From contig NZ_FTNK01000002.1 in the NCBI RefSeq assembly GCF_900156375.1, positions 62,001 to 126,000 on the forward strand: a stretch of 64,000 bases of DNA. The letters run 5' to 3'. A model generated the notes under the pieces. The model had not been told where the DNA came from, searched no databases, and was given only the letters and a program-made list of their open reading frames with translations. Source of the DNA: Paenibacillus macquariensis. Its GTDB lineage: Bacteria > Bacillota > Bacilli > Paenibacillales > Paenibacillaceae. The position numbers and the translations under genes were made by a program. Positions within the stretch are counted from its first letter, which is position 1. Each line of letters opens with the position of its first letter. Below are positions 8,493-15,710 of this stretch, piece after piece.

Positions 8493-9286
8493 ATGATAAT
8501 GAATCATGATTTAGCTGGAATTTTAGAAAGATCTGAAATCAATTATATGATAGATCGAATGACTGCGATACAAGAACGAGAAGGTAATCCAGAAGGTATT
8601 GTAATAAATGAATTTGGACTATGTACTGCTTTCTATAGTAGAAGAATGCCATGGGGATTGTTCAATAATGTGAAGGGATTAATTGAGGAAGAGGTGCTAG
8701 AAGATGTACTTAGGTTTTTGAGGAACGGGAAAGAAAATTTGAGATACAGATCATTCCCAGTAAGGTTAATCAAGATGTTTTAAAATTGTTATCCCAAAGA
8801 GGATTTTATCAATCAGGATTTCACACAACACTATATTGTGATTCTTTGGCAATAAACAGTACACAAAAAGAAGAAATACATATTCGGGAATTACAAGAAG
8901 ATGAGTTTGATATATATGCCGAAATCCATTGTTTGGGTACCGGACTCTCGTTGGAAGGGAAATCCTATGTAGCTGCGAATAATGAAGTGTTATATGCTCG
9001 AAGAGGTTGGAAGTATTATATAGGATTTTACAACGATATTCCTGCGGCTGTTGCAGTGATGTATATGGAGGATAATGTTGCTTCTCTTACATTTGCAACG
9101 ACTCTACCAGATTATAGAAATAAGGGTTTTCAAACATATTTACTTCAGAGGCGCATAAATGATGCTTATAAGAATGCATGTAAATTAGTTGTGAGTCAGA
9201 CTTCATATTGTTCGTCAAGTCATCGAAATATGGAACGAGTTGGTATGAAGATTGGTTACACTAGATCAACATGGATAAGGGCTTAG
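8493..9286 (+). pseudogene. GNAT acetyltransferase, frameshifted (cassette c)
   Basis: Two overlapping pieces of one gene. The first frame (8493-8783) begins MIMNHDLAGILERSEINYM and is continuous up to EDVLRF. The second frame then takes over as EERERKFEIQIIPSKVNQ and runs through FYQSGFHTTLYC to the GNAT domain (ASLTFATTLPDYRNKGFQTYLL, the acetyl-CoA loop) and ends at 9286. The shift is in a run of five T at 8715-8719 where six would keep the frame. The family is the two-part GNATs with an N-terminal degenerate domain; function probably N-acylation of an unknown small molecule. It could be a sequencing error or a recent pseudogene. Confidence 0.88.
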
Positions 9287-9315
9287 GTATTTGAGGGGGA
9301 ATTCAGGGTGGCATC

Positions 9316-9477
9316 GCCTAACAATGCATTCCTACATCATCGCGTTCGCTCCTTATTCGCCAAGGGGATTTTCAGAGAAGTGAATACAGGCGACACTTTC
9401 AACGGGCAAAATCTGACGACCCGGTACTACAAATCTTAATCCGATTGAACGTCAGGAATGCAGCAGTAACGGTATAC
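9316..9477 (+). repeat. attC-like site 4 (class A)
   Basis: Left core GCCTAAC (9316-9322, a perfect RYYYAAC match), right core degenerate GGTATAC (9471-9477). Outer arms TAACAATGCATTCCT and AGGAATGCAGCAGTAACGG pair. Shares CTGACGACCCG and GAACGTCAGGAATGC with the other class A sites; the inner stem is weaker than in sites 1 and 3. Confidence 0.7.
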
Positions 9478-9499
9478 GAAAGATGGGCAAATTAACGGT

Positions 9500-9985
9500 T
9501 TGGGGGTGTTTTCAATAGAGTCTTTATTTAAATATAATTGGCAGATTAGAGACGAATGGTTCGAAATTCTTGAACCAATTGCTGAAATTGAATTATTAAG
9601 GGAACGGAATGCAGGAATTGGATCAATCATGAAGACGTTATTTCATATTATAGATGTTGAATATAGCTGGATTAGAGCTATTAAGAATGAACCTGATGTT
9701 ACTTTTGATTGTGAGGAATATAAAGACATAAAATCAATGAGAACATTATCAGACAAACTTAGAATAGAAAATAAAGAATTATTGACTAATTGGTCAATGG
9801 ATATGGAATATGAAAGGGTAACTCCCGAATGGGATGATGAGATCTATTTTAAAGGTGAGATACTAAGACATATTATTGTGCATGAAATCCATCATATAGG
9901 ACAACTTTCGATATGGTCTAAGAAAATTGGGATTCCAGTCATTTCAACGAGTTTTATAGGGAAGAAGTTATTGGAAAGAAATTAA
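9500..9985 (+). CDS. DinB family protein (cassette d)
   Basis: A four-helix-bundle metal-binding protein of the DinB/YfiT type, about 160 residues. Seen: the first helix FKYNWQIRDEWFE, TLFHIIDVEYSWIRAI with the first His ligand, and the C-terminal HEIHHIGQLSIW with the second pair of His, which together form the three-His site. In this superfamily such sites serve thiol (bacillithiol/mycothiol) transfer or maleylpyruvate isomerase chemistry; the substrate here is unknown. The start is uncertain: TTG 9500, or GTG 9506; neither has a textbook Shine-Dalgarno. Confidence 0.9.
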   Translation: MGVFSIESLFKYNWQIRDEWFEILEPIAEIELLRERNAGIGSIMKTLFHIIDVEYSWIRAIKNEPDVTFDCEEYKDIKSMRTLSDKLRIENKELLTNWSMDMEYERVTPEWDDEIYFKGEILRHIIVHEIHHIGQLSIWSKKIGIPVISTSFIGKKLLERN

Positions 9986-10023
9986 ATAATAATTTTTTGT
10001 AACTCAGAGATGGCTGATCCATC

Positions 10024-10198
10024 ATATAACAATGTTTTCACACTGCGGGCATCCACCCTTGGTCTGGCGAAGCAGAAGAAGTGGATTCGATTGGAGTATT
10101 TTCAGTAGAAAGGAAGCAGATTCAACCAGACACATCCGTCCCCCTAAGATAAGAGCAATCTAAGGGGGACGGACGTCGTGAATATCCAAACGTTATGT
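10024..10198 (+). repeat. attC-like site 5 (class B)
   Basis: Left core ATATAAC (10024-10030), right core GTTATGT (10192-10198). Perfect inner stem CCGTCCCCCT (10136-10145) with AGGGGGACGG (10163-10172); it differs from site 2 at two paired positions, with both sides changed together. Right part CGTCGTGAAT as in other class B sites. Confidence 0.75.
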
Positions 10199-10240
10199 GC
10201 AATTCCTGCTTGAATCTATCTGAAGTAGCATATACATAAG

Positions 10241-10735
10241 TTGTATAAGAAGAAACTTAGAAGAGATGTGGTGGGAATTTTGAAAAGAATAATAATTTTT
10301 ATTCTTGCTTCAGTAATAGTGATTATTGGAATTTTATATTTACTAGATAAGACGAAATTCACTTCACTTCAAAAAGAGATTTTAGATGAAATAAGTGAAG
10401 ATGATACAGTGGAAATTTCTATTAAGAGATATTCAGACAATGCAAGAATATCCACAACAGATAAGGAAATGATAGAAAAAATTTTAGCTGATGTATCAGG
10501 TACTGAATTAAAAAAGGAGGTGAACGACGTTTCTTCTGTTAGTGAATATGCTATAAGAATTTATCTCAAAAATGACAAGAATGGTAGTAGTAACCTTGGA
10601 TTTGAAGTTACGAAAGATAAGAATTACATTGTCTTATTTAAGAAATCAGGCCACACTAAATACAAGGTAGTTAGTGACAATAATTATTTAAAAACAATCG
10701 AAAAATTAGACTTACAACTTCCAGATGAGTGAAGT
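10241..10735 (+). CDS. Membrane-anchored hypothetical protein (cassette e)
   Basis: About 150-163 residues: a basic N-terminus, one membrane helix (IIIFILASVIVIIGILYLL), then an extracellular domain with mixed alpha/beta texture (EISIKRYSDNARIS, YAIRIYLKNDKN, YIVLFKKSGHTKYKVV). Starts TTG 10241 and TTG 10280 are both possible; the latter has GGTGGGA just upstream and gives a more usual short N-terminus. No family recognised with confidence. The cassette ends are strongly matched: TTATGTGC at 10193 recurs in reverse complement at 10792-10799, and the similarity continues through TTCCTGC. Confidence 0.75.
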
Positions 10736-10792
10736 ATTCATTCTTTAACTACAATATTAATTGTGAGTTAAGTCGAATTAGGCAGGAACAGC

Positions 10793-10954
10793 ACATAATA
10801 ATGCATTTCTATATCGTCGCTAGCGCTTCTAAGTTGCCAAGATGGATTTTAAGGATGCAGAGTCAGGCGACACATCCAACCGACTAAGGGGCCACAGCCA
10901 CCCAGACCTTCGGTCCTTAAGTCGTTCGGACGTCAGAAATACGCAACTTTATCG
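10793..10954 (+). repeat. attC-like site 6 (class A, degenerate cores)
   Basis: Left end ACATAAT (10793-10799) and right end CTTTATC (about 10947) are each one base off the shared TAAC/GTTA cores, so the site may no longer recombine. Inner stem CGACTAAGG / CCTTAAGTCG differs from site 1 (CAGCT..AGCTG) with compensating changes. Shares GGCGACACATCCA and GGACGTCAG. Confidence 0.68.
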
Positions 10955-10995
10955 GAAACCATCACTAAAATTTATTCGTTCGAGGAGGACATCCC

Positions 10996-11463
10996 GTGTT
11001 AGCAAATTCAGAAGCCATAAGAACTTTATATCAAAAACTAATAGGTGCTTGGAATGATCGTAATGCTAATGCAATGGCTGAGCTTTTTTGTGAAGGTGGA
11101 GAAAGTATCGGCTTCGATGGAAGTCAATCGATCGGTCCGGAAGAGATTGTGATGCATTTGAAACCTATCTTTGATAATCACCCAACTTCAAAATTCGTTA
11201 TTAAAGTCAAAAGTGTTCATTTGCTTGACTCAAATGTAGCCATTTTAAGGTCTATTGCAGGTATGGTGCCTCCAGGGAAGACAGAAATAAATTCAAAAGT
11301 AAACACTCATCATACAATCATTGCAGTAAGAATGAATGATTCATGGAGGATCCAATTATTTCAGAATACCCCTGCTCAGTTCCATGGAAGACCAGAATTA
11401 ATTGAGAAGATGACAAACGAATTAAGAGAAGAATTAATGAAAGATCCTAAAAAACCTTTTTGA
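10996..11463 (+). CDS. SnoaL/SgcJ-like NTF2-fold protein (cassette f)
   Basis: 155 residues with the layout of the SgcJ/EcaC group of the NTF2 superfamily: an N-terminal helix TLYQKLIGAWNDRNANAMAELF, then the strands GGESIGFDGSQ, KSVHLLDSNVAILR, NTHHTIIAVRMNDSWRI and the final LFQNTPAQFHGRP. This cone-shaped fold binds small hydrophobic ligands; some members are oxidoreductases or isomerases but the exact role of this group is unknown. Start GTG 10996 follows GAGGAGGA. The cassette begins TTATCGGAAACCAT at about 10949 and ends with the matching complement before site 7. Confidence 0.88.
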   Translation: MLANSEAIRTLYQKLIGAWNDRNANAMAELFCEGGESIGFDGSQSIGPEEIVMHLKPIFDNHPTSKFVIKVKSVHLLDSNVAILRSIAGMVPPGKTEINSKVNTHHTIIAVRMNDSWRIQLFQNTPAQFHGRPELIEKMTNELREELMKDPKKPF

Positions 11464-11488
11464 TTGAGTCTCAAGAGGGCATGGCATC

Positions 11489-12001
11489 CGATAACTATGT
11501 GTTCACGCATCGGCGTACAAGCCGCCTCGGACCCAGAAGATAAGTCTGAGAAGTGATTGCCGGGACACATCCGTACCGACTTACCGCATCGCGGATGATG
11601 GGGTTTTTGGTACGATAAACCCAGAAATTCCATTACTACATAACATATTAATGAAAATCTCGGATTATGTTGCACAACAAGGTGGAAATCGTTTAATAGG
11701 TAGAAGTTTACCGCGCCTCTTTTTAAAGAGTGGATATATAGATATAGATATTGATTCAATAATTCAACATAGCGATGTGCATGGGATTGATGGCTTTAAA
11801 CGACAATTTGATATTAATCGTTTTGTGCCGTTTTATAAAAATGGTGTGATAACTTCAGATGAATTTGAACAAATGAAACAAGCTTCTGTTGCATTCAATA
11901 ATTCGTCTGAAGCGTATGCGATGATGAACTTTATTATTGCATGTGGTAAAAAACCTTTGTAAGGCAATTGTTAACTCGTCGTGAATGCGGAAACGTTATA
12001 T
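11489..12001 (+). repeat. attC-like site 7 (class B), split by an inserted gene fragment
   Basis: Left part: core CGATAAC (11489-11495), TTCACGCATCGG, then CCGTACC..GGTACG hairpin up to about 11620. The right part, CGTCGTGAATGCGGAAACGTTATAT, resumes only at 11977 with right core GTTATAT (11995-12001). The 350 bases between hold a methyltransferase fragment (11643-11962). Left and right ends still pair (TTCACGCAT with GTGAATGCG). Confidence 0.6.
11643..11962 (+). pseudogene. SAM methyltransferase C-terminal fragment inside site 7
   Basis: About 103 residues from Met 11651: GNRLIGRSLPRLFLKSGYIDIDI, then HSDVHGIDGFKRQFDINRF, EFEQMKQASVAF and a last strand MMNFIIACGKKP. This is the standard C-terminal third of UbiE/COQ5-like methyltransferases, with the SAM-binding motifs missing. 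It interrupts an attC-like site. Non-functional relic, perhaps left by cassette deletion. Confidence 0.8.
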
Positions 12002-12044
12002 GAAACTGATGAAAACACGTAGAACCACGAAAGGATGAATACTC

Positions 12045-12587
12045 ATGCCACAAATATTTGGAGATAGAATTGTACTTAGAGAATACCGAGATTCAGATTT
12101 AGATCATATTAGACAATGGGTTAATGATCCGGAAATAACCAACACGTTATCTGATAATTTCTTATACCCACACTCCAAATATGAGACGGAATCCTTCTTT
12201 AGAATGATGGTTGAAGGTAAGTCTAGTAACAAAAGTTTTATTATAGCAGTCAAAGACTCTCTAGAATACATTGGTCAAATCGATTTATATAAAATTGACT
12301 GGAAGAATCGCTTTGCTCATTTGGCTGTTGTTATAGGTAGAAAAGAATATTTAGGCAAAGGCTATGGCAGTGAAGCCATTCGATTACTACAGAAGTTTAC
12401 TTTCGAGGAGCTAAATTTGAATAGAATAGAGCTTGAAGTATACGAATATAACGAAAGAGCCTATAAATGCTATCTAAAATGTGGCTTTAAAGAAGAAGGT
12501 AGATATAGAAATAAGATTTATACTAAAGGTAAATACCGGGATAGTATATGTATGAGTATTCTAAGAAGTGAATATGAGCAGGCATAG
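12045..12587 (+). CDS. GNAT acetyltransferase, RimJ/RimL type
   Basis: 180 residues of the Acetyltransf_3 type: N-terminal GDRIVLREYRDSDLDHIRQW, middle strands YIGQIDLYKIDWKNRFAHLAVVIG, acetyl-CoA loop GKGYGSEAIRLL at about residues 105-116, and the C-terminal NERAYKCYLKCGFKEEGR. These proteins acetylate N-terminal amino groups of ribosomal proteins or small amines. Start ATG 12045 follows GAAAGGATG. It lies 43 bases after the right core of site 7. No repeat follows it; the phosphatase gene begins 40 bases later, so the site between was probably lost. Confidence 0.93.
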   Translation: MPQIFGDRIVLREYRDSDLDHIRQWVNDPEITNTLSDNFLYPHSKYETESFFRMMVEGKSSNKSFIIAVKDSLEYIGQIDLYKIDWKNRFAHLAVVIGRKEYLGKGYGSEAIRLLQKFTFEELNLNRIELEVYEYNERAYKCYLKCGFKEEGRYRNKIYTKGKYRDSICMSILRSEYEQA

Positions 12588-12627
12588 TCAGAGAGTCTGT
12601 TAGATTGGAAATGAAAGAGGGAGAGCT

Positions 12628-13202
12628 ATGGCATTGATAGGACTTATAAGACATGGGGTAACAGATTGGAATCATGAATACAGAGCACAGGGACAAGCTG
12701 ATATCCCGTTAAATGATGAGGGACGAAGACAAGCTGAATTACTATCTAAGAGAATGAATAACGAGGATTGGGATTATATTTATTCAAGTGACTTATCAAG
12801 AGCACTGGAAACAGCTGAAATGATAGGAAGGATCAAGAATATCGAGGTGAAAATTGATCAAGGTTTAAGAGAAATGAACTGCGGACTTATTGAGGGAACA
12901 ACTGAAAAAGATAGAGTTAGCAAGTGGGGAGACGGATGGTCCAAACTAGATCTTGGGATAGAACCAAATGATGAGATAATCTCAAGAGGAATGAAATGCA
13001 TCATGGAAATTTCTGAGCGACATTCGGACAAAAAAGTATTAATAGTAAGTCATGGAGCACTAATTGGGCTGACCTTAAAGAAACTTATTCCACATTCGAT
13101 ACAGGAGAACACCTCCATAATACATCTATAACTATTATTAATAACAATCAAACTAGATGGGATTGTGAACGTTATAACTGTATTAATCATTTTAAAAGCT
13201 GA
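12628..13202 (+). pseudogene. Histidine phosphatase family protein, frameshifted at the end
   Basis: Intact reading from ATG 12628 to 13131 (167 residues) shows the phosphatase catalytic motif LIRHGVTDWN at residues 5-14, IYSSDLSRALETA, the acid residue region LREMNCGLIEG and the second His in VSHGALIGLTL. It stops early after ENTSIIHL, but another frame carries the expected tail, TSITIINNNQTRWDCERYN and NHFKS, ending at 13202. An 11-base near-duplication around 13110-13131 (AACACCTCCAT / AATACATCTAT) causes the shift. The catalytic core is complete, so the truncated protein may work. Likely a broad-specificity phosphatase. Confidence 0.88.
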
Positions 13203-13243
13203 AGATAACGAGTAGTAAATTCGTTAACGAGGAGATTCAGAAT

Positions 13244-13900
13244 ATGATAAAGGCATTTATTTTTGACATGGATGGGGTAATAATTGATAGTGAGCCTATT
13301 CATTTTGATGTGGATATTCAAACGATGAACTACTTAGGAACAAATATATATAAGGAAGAGCTAGAGAAATATGTTGGAATGACAAATCCTGAGATGTGGA
13401 ATTTAATTATACATGAATATAGCGTAGTACAGTCGGTCTCAGAAATCATAGATTATCAATTAACTACTAAAATCAATATTATAAAATCAATAGATTTAGA
13501 GCCAATTGCAGGTATTAGAGAAATTCTATTTGAACTAAAGCAACATAATATTCCCATTGGTCTTGCTTCATCCTCTCCAAGGAAGTTTATTGAGGAAGTC
13601 CTATCAAAGTTCAATATAACTGAATATTTCGATTGTATCGTAAGTGGTGAGGAAGTAAATAAGGGGAAGCCAGCACCAGATGTATATCTTGAAGCAGCTA
13701 ATATATTAGGAGTAGACCCTAAGTATTGTTATGTACTTGAGGATTCCAAGAATGGAGTCGCGGCAGCTAAAGCAGCGGGAATGAAATGTATAGGGTTTAT
13801 AAATCAAAACTCTGGAAATCAGGATCTATCTAAAGCAGATTATATTATTAAATGGATTAAAGAAATAGATGTCAAAGAGATGTTGAATGATATTACATAG
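13244..13900 (+). CDS. HAD hydrolase, beta-phosphoglucomutase-like
   Basis: 218 residues, subclass IA HAD. Motif I is FDMDGVIIDSEPIH (residues 7-20) with the nucleophile Asp; motif II is GLASSSPRKFIEEV; motif III/IV are KGKPAPDVYLEAA and VLEDSKNGVAAAKAAGM. The DSEP signature is typical of the beta-phosphoglucomutase/phosphatase branch. It hydrolyses or isomerises a small phosphate ester; substrate unknown. Start ATG 13244 follows GAGGAG. The next gene (Nudix) begins only 24 bases after its stop, so the two may be one two-gene unit. Confidence 0.94.
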   Translation: MIKAFIFDMDGVIIDSEPIHFDVDIQTMNYLGTNIYKEELEKYVGMTNPEMWNLIIHEYSVVQSVSEIIDYQLTTKINIIKSIDLEPIAGIREILFELKQHNIPIGLASSSPRKFIEEVLSKFNITEYFDCIVSGEEVNKGKPAPDVYLEAANILGVDPKYCYVLEDSKNGVAAAKAAGMKCIGFINQNSGNQDLSKADYIIKWIKEIDVKEMLNDIT

Positions 13901-13924
13901 AGAAGAAAGTTACTTGGGGGCTAT

Positions 13925-14344
13925 ATGGACAATAAAATAGTTGTTGTAGTTAAGGGAGTAATAGAAAATAAAGGTAAGATATTAATATTGAAGCGGTCAG
14001 ACATAGATGAAATTGACGCAGGGGTCTGGGAAACAGTTGGAGGAAAGATAGACTTTGGAGAAGAGTTAGAAGATGCGTTAACTAGAGAAGTAAAAGAAGA
14101 AACTGGAATCGTAGTGAATATCGAGAAATTACTATATGCTACTACTTTTTTTACTAATCCGAACAGAAAGGTTGTCTTGATGACATACTTGTGCAGAACT
14201 ACTGATGATCAAATAATACTTTCAGATGAACATAGCGATTATTTGTGGGTGACAAGATCTGAATTATATAACTACTTACCTCAAACCATTATCAATGATC
14301 TGAATAAACATAACGTATTAGAAACGATAGAATTGATAAATTAA
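13925..14344 (+). CDS. Nudix hydrolase
   Basis: 139 residues with a complete Nudix box GGKIDFGEELEDALTREVKE followed by ETGI (about residues 39-62: GX5EX7REVXEEXGI), the site that binds Mg and cleaves nucleoside diphosphates linked to X. N-terminal strand VVVKGVIENKGKILILKRS. Probably a house-cleaning (d)NTP or related pyrophosphatase. Start ATG 13925 follows TTGGGGGC. Closely coupled with the HAD gene upstream. Confidence 0.95.
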   Translation: MDNKIVVVVKGVIENKGKILILKRSDIDEIDAGVWETVGGKIDFGEELEDALTREVKEETGIVVNIEKLLYATTFFTNPNRKVVLMTYLCRTTDDQIILSDEHSDYLWVTRSELYNYLPQTIINDLNKHNVLETIELIN

Positions 14345-14369
14345 GTAAAGACATGGTTGTATTTAATAG

Positions 14370-14405
14370 AACTCACCGGACACATTCAACCGGCAAATTA
14401 AGAAT
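14370..14405 (+). repeat. Central remnant of an attC-like site
   Basis: The sequence CCGGACACATTCAACCGGCAAATTAAG matches the middle of the array repeats (compare CGACACATCCAACCGACTAAGG in site 6), but both cores are gone. The gap 14345-14479 otherwise holds nothing recognisable except the ribosome site for the next gene. Confidence 0.5.
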
Positions 14406-14479
14406 ACAGATGATGAGCGCTAATTGTAAGGGATATACTCATAATCATGTATAAAATATTATAAAGAGGAGGTGTTCCT

Positions 14480-14989
14480 ATGGATATAGCATCTGAAGTG
14501 ATTGAAAGTATGTTGGTTAAATTTAAGTCTGAAAGGAAATGGACTCTTCAAGTCATTGAACAATTGTCAGAAGAAGATATAACTTGGTCTCCGAACTCGG
14601 AAAGTAATAGTATTGCGAATCTAGTTGCTCATATTAGGGGTTGCGCTCACTCACGAATCGAAACAATTCTTTTTAACATTCCTGATATAAGGGACAGGGA
14701 AAAGGAATTTGAACATGGGCTTATAATGACTAAAGAGCAGGCTTATAACAAGACAAAGGAAGCATTCGATATAATTATTCAATATCTTGAACATCTCAAC
14801 ACAAACCCAAAATTATTGTTATCTCAACCTTTTCTCAATCTTCCACCGCTTACATATAGCCAAGTAAATAATGAGACAACAGCTCTTAACCTAATGATAG
14901 CGATGGTTAGAGAGATTCATTATCACACAGGGCAAATAATATATGTAGCAAAAATTAGGAAGGGGCAGCTTGTATGGCAATACGATTAA
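14480..14989 (+). CDS. DinB/DUF1572 family protein
   Basis: 169 residues, a second DinB-superfamily member distinct from the one at 9.5 kb. Ligand-type His residues occur in IANLVAHIRGCAHSRIE (about residue 50) and MVREIHYHTGQIIYVAKI (about 148-165); DITWSPNSESNSIANLV is characteristic of the DUF1572 branch. Predicted metal-dependent four-helix bundle, role unknown. Start ATG 14480 follows GAGGAGGTG. Attc-like site 8 starts 35 bases after the stop. Confidence 0.9.
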   Translation: MDIASEVIESMLVKFKSERKWTLQVIEQLSEEDITWSPNSESNSIANLVAHIRGCAHSRIETILFNIPDIRDREKEFEHGLIMTKEQAYNKTKEAFDIIIQYLEHLNTNPKLLLSQPFLNLPPLTYSQVNNETTALNLMIAMVREIHYHTGQIIYVAKIRKGQLVWQYD

Positions 14990-15023
14990 GATCAACGTAC
15001 TGATTAATCCAGTAAGACTGACA

Positions 15024-15175
15024 TCCTATAAAACAAAAGTTTCATGCTGCGGACACGCCCTTGGTTGGGAGGAGTAAATTACATAGATTATATAGAGTCC
15101 AACACGGAAACCCACCTTATGAAAGCGAGAGCAAATAGTAGGTGGGTTTCCGTCGTGAACCTCTGAACGGTATAC
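15024..15175 (+). repeat. attC-like site 8 (class B)
   Basis: Left end ATCCTATAAAAC (core altered), right core GGTATAC (15169-15175). Perfect 12-bp inner stem GGAAACCCACCT (15106-15117) with AGGTGGGTTTCC (15140-15151), whose sequence is quite unlike the stems of sites 2 and 5 although the position is the same. CTGCGGAC, CCCTTGG and CGTCGTGAAC are shared. Confidence 0.74.
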
Positions 15176-15203
15176 ACAATTATCGTAATTACAAGGAGAT
15201 CCA

Positions 15204-15659
15204 ATGAAAAAAACGATTTGGTTACTCTCGATTATTATTGTTGTCCTTTGTATTTGTCTCTTTTATTTCATGCGATTGAATTCAGAATATGATAAGAAGT
15301 ATATACAAAGAGGTGTCTTAACTAATTTCAATAAGTTGGATTACGAAAGAATGAATATATTTTATGAAAGATTCCAAGATCATAAAGGCGATAATTTAAT
15401 GCTAATATCACGAACTACTGATAGTGGACCAATCATTTATGAAGTGAACTCTAATGGCTCAGAAATACGATTCACAATTGATGCTACCAGAGATGCCTAT
15501 AGTGGTGAGAAAGAGAAGAATACATATTTCTGTAAGGAAATGAACAAAGAAGAGGGGATCCATAATAATATTTTTACAGTCTCTAATTGTAAAGGATTTG
15601 AGAAAGATGATATAAAGGGATATTTGCAATTCTCAAGGGAAATGAACATATTTAAGTGA
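15204..15659 (+). CDS. DUF4362-like membrane-anchored protein
   Basis: 151 residues: an N-terminal membrane anchor or signal (TIWLLSIIIVVLCICLFYFM) and an extracellular domain containing RFQDHKGDNLMLISRTTDSG, IIYEVNSNGSEIRFTIDATRD and YFCKEM, which fit the DUF4362 pattern (small Bacillus/Paenibacillus secreted proteins of unknown function). Start ATG 15204 follows CAAGGAG. Its stop at 15659 is followed after 8 bases by a bare right-type core (GTTAGCA, 15668), so its own attC-like site is missing. Confidence 0.82.
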   Translation: MKKTIWLLSIIIVVLCICLFYFMRLNSEYDKKYIQRGVLTNFNKLDYERMNIFYERFQDHKGDNLMLISRTTDSGPIIYEVNSNGSEIRFTIDATRDAYSGEKEKNTYFCKEMNKEEGIHNNIFTVSNCKGFEKDDIKGYLQFSREMNIFK

Positions 15660-15710
15660 TTTTGCACGTTAGCAGATATGCTGAGAGTAACTAAGAGGAG
15701 CAACCCATTT

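Noticed and set aside
9436..9630. Minus-strand frame opposite the DinB gene
   Set aside because: Shadow of the DinB gene and site 4, with no start signal.
10842..11057. A 71-residue plus-strand frame
   Set aside because: It lies across attC-like site 6 and overlaps the start of the SnoaL-like gene; composition is that of the repeat.
13128..13180. A compact attC-like inverted repeat (ATAACAATC..GATTGTGAACGTTAT)
   Set aside because: In the right frame this is the coding end of the histidine phosphatase (NNNQTRWDCERYN), so the motif is explained by protein sequence.
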